Shown: one piece after another, positions 21,902 through 26,422 of the stretch
Position numbering within the stretch: the first letter of the stretch is position 1
Layout: each line of letters starts with the position of its first letter
IMG/VR virus record: IMGVR_UViG_3300017779_000125
Span: 1-26,422 of that record
DNA from: a virus
Strand: one strand, 5' to 3'
Length of the DNA: 26,422 nucleotides
Program-made: the position numbers and the translations under genes
The notes under the pieces: generated by a model
Seen by the model: the letters and a program-made list of their open reading frames with translations, nothing else
The model's database searches: none
What the model was told of the DNA's origin: nothing

Positions 21902-22106
21902 TAAAGAAATATATGGCATCCTCGTAAAGCATGATGAGAGGTTAAAAAATATCTATTCTGGATTGGGTAGAATTGAGAAGCATTTGGATAAATTGAATGG
22001 AAAAGTAGATAAGCATGAAACAGATATTGCAAAGATGCAAGTCTGGGGAGGAATTGCTTTGATTACATTTCCAATAATTGTAAACACAATAATGAGGATA
22101 ATCTAA
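21894..22106 (+). CDS. XhlA-like membrane-associated coiled-coil protein
   Basis: 70-aa protein from the ATG of the overlap at 21894 (an upstream in-frame ATG at 21858 is less likely). It has an N-terminal coiled coil (HDERLKNIYSGLGRIEKHL) and one C-terminal transmembrane helix (VWGGIALITFPIIVNTIM), the layout of XhlA/hemolysin-like proteins that work with holins in phage lysis. TAATG junction with the next gene. Confidence 0.65.
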   Translation: MDNKEIYGILVKHDERLKNIYSGLGRIEKHLDKLNGKVDKHETDIAKMQVWGGIALITFPIIVNTIMRII

Positions 22107-22282
22107 TGTTAATGAAAATGATAGCTGATGAATTACTATCAGATAAAACAAAAGATGAAATCATAGATGAAATCAACAAAGCTGTTGATATACCTATCAT
22201 TTCAGAGAAAACAGAGAGAGCCATTCTTGAGGCTTTGTGGAAAATAATCAAAGGTGTACTATTAAAAAGGTTAGGTCTCTAA
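22106..22282 (+). CDS. 58-aa helical protein, unknown
   Basis: Short ORF with TAATG junctions on both sides, which supports translation. The peptide is amphipathic: an acidic N-terminal half and a basic C-terminal helix (ALWKIIKGVLLKRLGL) that might sit on membranes. Possibly part of the lysis module. Not recognised. Confidence 0.5.
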   Translation: MLMKMIADELLSDKTKDEIIDEINKAVDIPIISEKTERAILEALWKIIKGVLLKRLGL

Positions 22283-22365
22283 TGCCAAAAGGGAAAGGAA
22301 CATACTCAAAAGTTGGTAGACCAAAAAAGCGTAAAAAGATGACAAAATCAAAGAGACGTAAGTAG
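22282..22365 (+). CDS. 27-aa strongly basic peptide
   Basis: ORF of 27 codons from the A of a TAATG junction, ending directly at the next GTG. More than 40% of residues are Lys or Arg (MPKGKGTYSKVGRPKKRKK and onward), with a GRPKK segment as in AT-hook peptides. It could bind nucleic acid. The perfect fit between neighbours supports a real gene. Confidence 0.5.
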   Translation: MPKGKGTYSKVGRPKKRKKMTKSKRRK

Positions 22366-22674
22366 GTGCCAGTTCCTCCTAAAAGTGTCCAGAATAAGGC
22401 TCGTAGAGCGTTAGAAAGGCGTAGGGAACTACCTCCATCAAGAAGAGGTGGTACTAGTGTTGGTGTTGCAAGGGCAAGGTCTCTTTCCAATGGTCAAAAT
22501 ATCCCTATTGAAACCATTAGAAGAATAACATCTTTCTTTGCAAGACATGATACACCAGCCGAAAGAAGGAACAGAAGGAACGATAAGAATAGCAGAGCCG
22601 CTATCGCTTGGGATCTGTGGGGAGGTAATCCCGGTAGGGCATGGGCAGAATCTGTAATAAGGAGGCTTGGTTAA
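22366..22674 (+). CDS. Conserved phage protein with a WxLWGGxxGxxWA motif
   Basis: 102-aa Arg-rich protein with a GTG start. The middle GGTSVGVARARSLSNG, the IRRITSFFARHDTP segment and the C-terminal AWDLWGGNPGRAWAE are characteristic of a domain seen repeatedly in phage genomes near structural or maturation genes. Its function is not known to me. It overlaps the endolysin start by one base. Confidence 0.6.
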   Translation: MPVPPKSVQNKARRALERRRELPPSRRGGTSVGVARARSLSNGQNIPIETIRRITSFFARHDTPAERRNRRNDKNSRAAIAWDLWGGNPGRAWAESVIRRLG

Positions 22675-23099
22675 TGCCAAAATTTGGTAGAAGAAGTAGG
22701 CAACGATTGAAAGGTGTTGATTCTAGGCTTGTAAATGTCTTAAATGAGGTTGTTAAGTATTACGATATCACAATCATCGAAGGGTTGAGAAGCCAAGAAC
22801 GTCAAAATGAATTAGTGGCACAAGGCAAATCAAAAACAAAATATGGAAAGCACGTTCGAGGTAAGGCGGTTGATATTGCTCCATACAGCAAGGCTGGTAT
22901 AGACTGGGACAATAGAGATGATTGGCATTATTTAGGTGGCTTTATTCTAGGCATAGCAACACAAATGGGAATCAATGTACGATGGGGAGGAGATTGGAGT
23001 TCACCAAGTCTTGATAAGGATGTTATGAGTGGTAAAGAACAAAGAACAACAAAAGATAATGGATTTGATGACCTATGTCACATAGAATTGATTGATTAA
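22674..23099 (+). CDS. Endolysin, M15-type L,D- or D,D-peptidase
   Basis: 141-aa protein from the ATG at 22674 (upstream in-frame start lies in the previous gene; GGAGG precedes 22674). Zinc peptidase motifs of the M15/VanY family: EGLRSQERQ (36-44), H60-x6-D67 (HVRGKAVD) and the C-terminal H136 in CHIELID. It cleaves peptide cross-links or stems of peptidoglycan. No signal peptide or TM, so a holin is needed for release. The basic N-terminus may aid binding. Confidence 0.85.
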   Translation: MPKFGRRSRQRLKGVDSRLVNVLNEVVKYYDITIIEGLRSQERQNELVAQGKSKTKYGKHVRGKAVDIAPYSKAGIDWDNRDDWHYLGGFILGIATQMGINVRWGGDWSSPSLDKDVMSGKEQRTTKDNGFDDLCHIELID

Positions 23100-23242
23100 T
23101 GTTTTTGTATTGTCCAATTAAAGATAAGGAATGTGCTTTTTGTGGTAAAACAAAGGATGAATTGAGATGTGGCATTGCAAAGAATAATAATTATATCAGC
23201 AATATGAATAAATGTCCATATAAGCCACGAAAAAGAAGATGA
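23099..23242 (+). CDS. 47-aa cysteine-rich peptide
   Basis: ORF starting in a TAATG junction with the endolysin stop. It has five cysteines (YCP, EC, FCG, RC, KCP) spaced as in a small zinc knuckle, and a basic end PRKRR. Ends 20 nt before the SD-preferred start of the next gene. No function known. Confidence 0.5.
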   Translation: MFLYCPIKDKECAFCGKTKDELRCGIAKNNNYISNMNKCPYKPRKRR

Positions 23243-23262
23243 AAACTAAATTGGAGAGAGCG

Positions 23263-23457
23263 ATGAGTAATGATTATGCACATGAACAACCGTTTAAAAA
23301 TGTTGATGAATCAATCAGAATTGCAAAAGAGATTAAAATATACGACCTAATCAATGCCGATGGTAAGACGATCAACAAAGTTGCAGAAATAATTAACAGG
23401 CTCCAGAATGCTGAATTTGAAATTCTGGATATAAACTATGGAGATTTTAGAGCATGA
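23263..23457 (+). CDS. Small protein before the head-tail connector
   Basis: 64-aa protein from ATG 23263, chosen because GGAG lies 6 nt upstream; an in-frame ATG at 23239 (ATGA overlap with the previous ORF) would add 8 residues. It looks alpha/beta with a helix around KTINKVAEIINRL. It overlaps the next start by ATGA. Not recognised. Confidence 0.5.
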   Translation: MSNDYAHEQPFKNVDESIRIAKEIKIYDLINADGKTINKVAEIINRLQNAEFEILDINYGDFRA

Positions 23458-24413
23458 GTGAATTTCAATACTGTGAGGCTGACGATTTGAGATATATTTG
23501 CCCAGAAATAGGACAATATGATTCCAAAAGAATACTTAATTCAAACTTCATTGCATCTGGTACATCTCATTTATTTTATCTATATGATTCTGGAACAGTA
23601 GACCAGTTGTATGTAGATGGGCAAGAGATGACAGTCGTGACTGATACACCTAATGCAGATAATGAATACAAATACAATAGTGCCACTGACCTACTAGAAC
23701 TATACCAAAGTGGTGGAAGTGCTAATACGCTTAACAGTTCTATTGTAGAGAGTGGTGCTGACTTTGCAACCCATGTATCAAATAGCATTAAAAGAGCAAG
23801 TGATATGGTGAGGTCAATGGTTGGAGTGCCAATCTATAAGCAGAAAGATTCAGCAATGGGTAACTCATTCCCGGAGATTATTGTTCTAAATACAGCTACT
23901 CTTGCTTGTTATTATATGATTGCACCTTATGATATAAACAAAGCTAATGAATTAAAGGCTAGAGTAACCAATGATGAAGGTACTGGAGATTTAGATAAGG
24001 TTCGCTCTGGTCAATATATACTAGAACAAGATGAATCATCTGAAAAGAATGCTGGTATCATTAGGGAAATAAGTTTGAATGCCAACACAACAGGGAGAGT
24101 GTTGGATGTCAGAGGCAAACCATTTGCTTGGGATAGACTAAAGATAAAGATCACAAATGGTGCAACCCTTACCTATGGTTCAGCAAGTTCAATTACCTAT
24201 GATGTATATACTGGTGATAGTAGTGGTCTAAAAATAGTTAAAAGTGTTGATGGTGAAACTGTCACCGGAAATTGGGATATCGCATCAAATGGAATGGAAG
24301 TATTATTCTCTGAAGGTTTGTACACTACAAATGACGAATGGGAACTTGAATGTAACCCAGAAATAAGCACAAGAGTTCAACCGGTTAAATATGGATTTGT
24401 CGGAAGATTATAA
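23454..24413 (+). CDS. Head-tail connector / adaptor-like protein
   Basis: 319-aa protein. The N-terminal 20 residues (MSEFQYCEADDLRYICPEI) resemble adaptor proteins that begin with a short helical dock to the portal. Segment 108-165 is helical (SIKRASDMVRSMVGVP, LACYYMIAPYDINKANEL), as in gp6/gp15-like connectors, and a beta-rich C-terminal half follows. Position before the tail terminator-like and tail tube genes fits a neck protein. Confidence 0.65.
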   Translation: MSEFQYCEADDLRYICPEIGQYDSKRILNSNFIASGTSHLFYLYDSGTVDQLYVDGQEMTVVTDTPNADNEYKYNSATDLLELYQSGGSANTLNSSIVESGADFATHVSNSIKRASDMVRSMVGVPIYKQKDSAMGNSFPEIIVLNTATLACYYMIAPYDINKANELKARVTNDEGTGDLDKVRSGQYILEQDESSEKNAGIIREISLNANTTGRVLDVRGKPFAWDRLKIKITNGATLTYGSASSITYDVYTGDSSGLKIVKSVDGETVTGNWDIASNGMEVLFSEGLYTTNDEWELECNPEISTRVQPVKYGFVGRL

Positions 24414-24832
24414 TGCCTATTGATTACACAAATAATATTTATGATAAGGTAATCAGCAACCTTCGTAAAACATTAGGTAATGAATTAAAGATTCCAATCG
24501 TGATGGATAAGCATCAAGGTGCATCTAGCATTTTAATCATCCCGGTTGAGGATACTCTAGTTGAGATATTCGCAAATGGACAACAAAGAGATGTCGGTAT
24601 ATTGCTTGAATATGAATTGAATGTTGGTGGTATGATAAATGCAAAACATTTTAAACAAGTATCAAACATTGCTGAACATATTAAAAGATTATTTGCACCA
24701 GATAACAATGCAAAAGATGGAACAGATTATTTCGGTGGTAGAGTAGAATCAATATCTTATGAAAAAGATGAAGAAGAAGCAAAGTTCAGAGCAAACATTA
24801 ATTTAACAGTAACCATATTCGAGGCATCATGA
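24413..24832 (+). CDS. Tail terminator / tail completion-like protein
   Basis: 139-aa alpha/beta protein between the connector and the tail tube gene. Size and layout (N-terminal helix, strands ILIIPVEDTLVEIF and VGILLEYELNV, helix, final strand) fit tail terminators that cap the tail and join it to the head. ATG overlaps the preceding stop and it ends by ATGA with the next gene. Confidence 0.65.
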   Translation: MPIDYTNNIYDKVISNLRKTLGNELKIPIVMDKHQGASSILIIPVEDTLVEIFANGQQRDVGILLEYELNVGGMINAKHFKQVSNIAEHIKRLFAPDNNAKDGTDYFGGRVESISYEKDEEEAKFRANINLTVTIFEAS

Positions 24833-25011
24833 AGATAAAATTAAAAGATAGAAAGTTGAAAGTTCCCATAGGTCTCTGTTTCAGAGAGAGTGGGTATGAC
24901 CAAAGTTTAATAGATGAAATCAATTCTGGCAAAAGTGTTGAAGTGGATAAAATACATCCATCAGCAAAAGAATTGATTAGTGAAGTAAAAAAACCCAAAG
25001 GAGATAAATAA
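24829..25011 (+). CDS. Small basic protein before the tail tube
   Basis: 60-aa Lys-rich protein coupled on both sides (ATGA before, one-base overlap after). A strand-like start (KIKLKDRKLKVPIG) then a helix. Small genes here are common in siphoviruses and often of unknown function. Confidence 0.5.
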   Translation: MKIKLKDRKLKVPIGLCFRESGYDQSLIDEINSGKSVEVDKIHPSAKELISEVKKPKGDK

Positions 25012-26033
25012 TGGCAATAGCTGGAAATGCTTTTGATCCTAAAGAGTTTCAGTTTCTTGTTGCAGAGCAAGATGATTGGGGAACACTTAATCCGAATAGT
25101 AGTGGCTCACCAGACAATCCATATATAGCTTTAGATGTGGATTCGATTGGTACACCTTCTCTGGGTGTTACTCAAGTCATGGATGTTCGTTCTGGTTCAA
25201 GAGTTCTACAAGCAACTGATTTCTTTCAAGATATCAAAGGCTCAATCAAAGAAATAAGCATATCTGGAACAGCAACAACTGCTGGACTTGATTTATTACT
25301 TTCAAATCTAACTGGGGATGCATCATCTCCATATGCAATGGCAAGTAATATATCGACCAGTACATTAACATCAGCAACTACAAATCAAACTGGACAACAG
25401 TTATTGAGTGTTGTATACAAATCCCCGGCATCTGGTAAAGACCTAGCCTTTAAGGATTGTTTTTGTACCAATCTCACATTGAATGGCGATGCGAATACTG
25501 AAGGTGGTAGAATTAAATTCTCTGCTACGATAAAAACGGGATCGCTTGTTGCTGACCTAACCAACACATCCATCACAACTGATACAGCCATATCACAAAC
25601 CAACTATTTTATGAGTGCTTGGGCAACCGGTACTCATAGGTCAATAGCTGGAATTGCTGAATCTGTATTATCATCTTTTAGTTTGGAACTTGTCAATGAT
25701 GTTCAATTCGTAGGATTAACATCAACAGGATTTGAACAAGCAACAAGAGCCGGAGAGGCTAGTGCATCAGCATCCTTCACAGTTCTATATGATGATAATT
25801 TCACAGGACTATTTGAGACATTCAACAACCAGACAACTGGAGCATCACAAGGTGCAACATTGATGAATCATCAAGCATCTATTGTAGATGATTATTTTGG
25901 ATTCAAAATGGCAAGTAGTGTCATCACAGATGTTTCATTCAATGAGGCAAATTTGATGATGTTAGATGTTTCAGTTAAAGCATTAGGTGCTGGTGAGGGT
26001 TCAAGTACAGAGTTGATTGAAATAGGTTGCTAA
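25011..26033 (+). CDS. Major tail (tube) protein
   Basis: 340-aa Ser/Thr/Ala/Gly-rich beta protein preceding the chaperone ORFs and the tape measure, the standard position of the tail tube subunit. Segments such as GSRVLQATDFFQDIKGSIKE and the repeated ISGTATTAG / FTVLYDDNFTGLFETF pattern match tail-tube folds. AAAGGAG SD. Longer than the common 150-250 aa, possibly with an extra surface domain (about 205-300). Confidence 0.8.
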   Translation: MAIAGNAFDPKEFQFLVAEQDDWGTLNPNSSGSPDNPYIALDVDSIGTPSLGVTQVMDVRSGSRVLQATDFFQDIKGSIKEISISGTATTAGLDLLLSNLTGDASSPYAMASNISTSTLTSATTNQTGQQLLSVVYKSPASGKDLAFKDCFCTNLTLNGDANTEGGRIKFSATIKTGSLVADLTNTSITTDTAISQTNYFMSAWATGTHRSIAGIAESVLSSFSLELVNDVQFVGLTSTGFEQATRAGEASASASFTVLYDDNFTGLFETFNNQTTGASQGATLMNHQASIVDDYFGFKMASSVITDVSFNEANLMMLDVSVKALGAGEGSSTELIEIGC

Positions 26034-26050
26034 TTAATAGGGAGCGTAAC

Positions 26051-26335
26051 ATGAAAATAGAAGTTGATGATCTTGAATTGATAGTTCGAGATATTAAATA
26101 CAAACAGAAACTTGAGTTAAAAGGCGAGTTCCACGATGTATATCGTAATGGTGTTGATAATGTTAAGCAAAAAGAGTTTAATTCTCTTTTGGGTAGCGTG
26201 GCTGAAATAGCATTTTCTGATCCTGAATCTGGATTGAAAGAATACGATTATGATTCTGAACTTAAAATTTTAACCAAAGCCATGATGGAGTATCTGGAAC
26301 TATCTGATGAATCAAAAAAAGTAGATGGGGATTGA
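26051..26335 (+). CDS. Tail assembly chaperone, upstream (G-like) ORF
   Basis: 94-aa acidic helical protein directly after the tail tube gene. The ATG at 26051 is preferred (GGGAG 6 nt upstream) over an in-frame TTG at 26027. The position, size and the A7 slippery heptamer (26314-26320) in phase A_AAA_AAA near its end identify it as the first tail chaperone ORF, which holds the tape measure during tail assembly. The downstream partner on the closed circle starts at base 26. Confidence 0.7.
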   Translation: MKIEVDDLELIVRDIKYKQKLELKGEFHDVYRNGVDNVKQKEFNSLLGSVAEIAFSDPESGLKEYDYDSELKILTKAMMEYLELSDESKKVDGD

Positions 26336-26422
26336 GTTTTGCGGTCTGGTGTTGGGTGTTCGACATTCAACCTCACGACCAATATACGCTCCCTTATTCG
26401 GCTCAATCCCCTATCTCGAAAA
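26300..26422. repeat. Terminal direct repeat (right copy)
   Basis: Exact copy of bases 1-123. It contains the 3' end of the first tail-chaperone ORF and the 5' end of the second, so the gene at 26-436 continues directly from the one at 26051-26335 when the contig is closed. Confidence 0.9.

Noticed and set aside
24205-24220. Further copy of the late operator core (TATACTGGTG)
   Set aside because: Only the left half and centre match, and it lies within a coding gene; probably chance.
1-26422. CRISPR array, diversity-generating retroelement, insertion sequence, tRNA genes or integrase
   Set aside because: No regularly spaced repeats, reverse transcriptase, transposase with terminal repeats, cloverleaf or recombinase motifs were found on either strand by reading.

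Overview
The window is a complete, very compact tailed-phage genome with long non-contractile-tail (siphovirus) architecture. Bases 1-123 are repeated exactly at 26300-26422, so the contig closes on itself into a circle of 26,299 bp. The DNA is AT-rich and every gene I can support reads on the + strand. Shine-Dalgarno sites are of GGAG/AGGAGG type. One promoter is almost perfectly sigma70-like, and there is a lipoprotein in the lysis region; together these suggest a Gram-negative, probably aquatic host. The host cannot be named from the sequence. No integrase, excisionase or CI-like repressor was seen, and no DNA polymerase, primase or helicase, so the phage must lean on the host replisome.

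Layout. The early unit (about 5373-11625) starts after a terminator at 5341-5372 with a TTGACA-N16-TATACT promoter. It carries small unknown genes, an SSB-like protein, a NinG/Rap-like HNH nuclease, a replication initiator-like protein, zinc-ribbon proteins, a DEDD-type exonuclease with two zinc ribbons, small membrane proteins, a sigma-region-4-like HTH protein and a PD-(D/E)XK-like protein. A 0.49-kb largely non-coding region (11626-12113) holds two pairs of tandem palindromes and a TATAAT promoter candidate. It precedes the late unit.

The late unit (12114, across the contig ends, to 5329) starts with a ParB-methyltransferase fusion. Then come terminase small and large subunits, portal, MuF/SPP1 gp7-like head protein, a virion morphogenesis protein, scaffold-like protein, major capsid protein, an SLND-type repeat protein and a fibre-like protein. 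A lysis and membrane block follows (lipoprotein, TM/coiled-coil protein, MscS-like mini protein, XhlA-like protein, M15 endolysin). The unit ends with connector, tail terminator-like protein, tail tube, tail assembly chaperone pair, tape measure and two distal tail proteins. Genes mostly overlap by 1, 4 or 8 nt, implying translational coupling.

The two most interesting signals are RNA-level. (1) The early transcript leader (5407-5518) can form interlocking helices in which one loop segment may pair either with the 5' end (12 bp) or with the Shine-Dalgarno region (8 bp). This looks like a translational switch. (2) The tail-chaperone junction has an A7 slippery heptamer, a 6-nt spacer and a long GC-rich stem-loop, but the long downstream ORF is in the +1/-2 frame, not the -1 frame.
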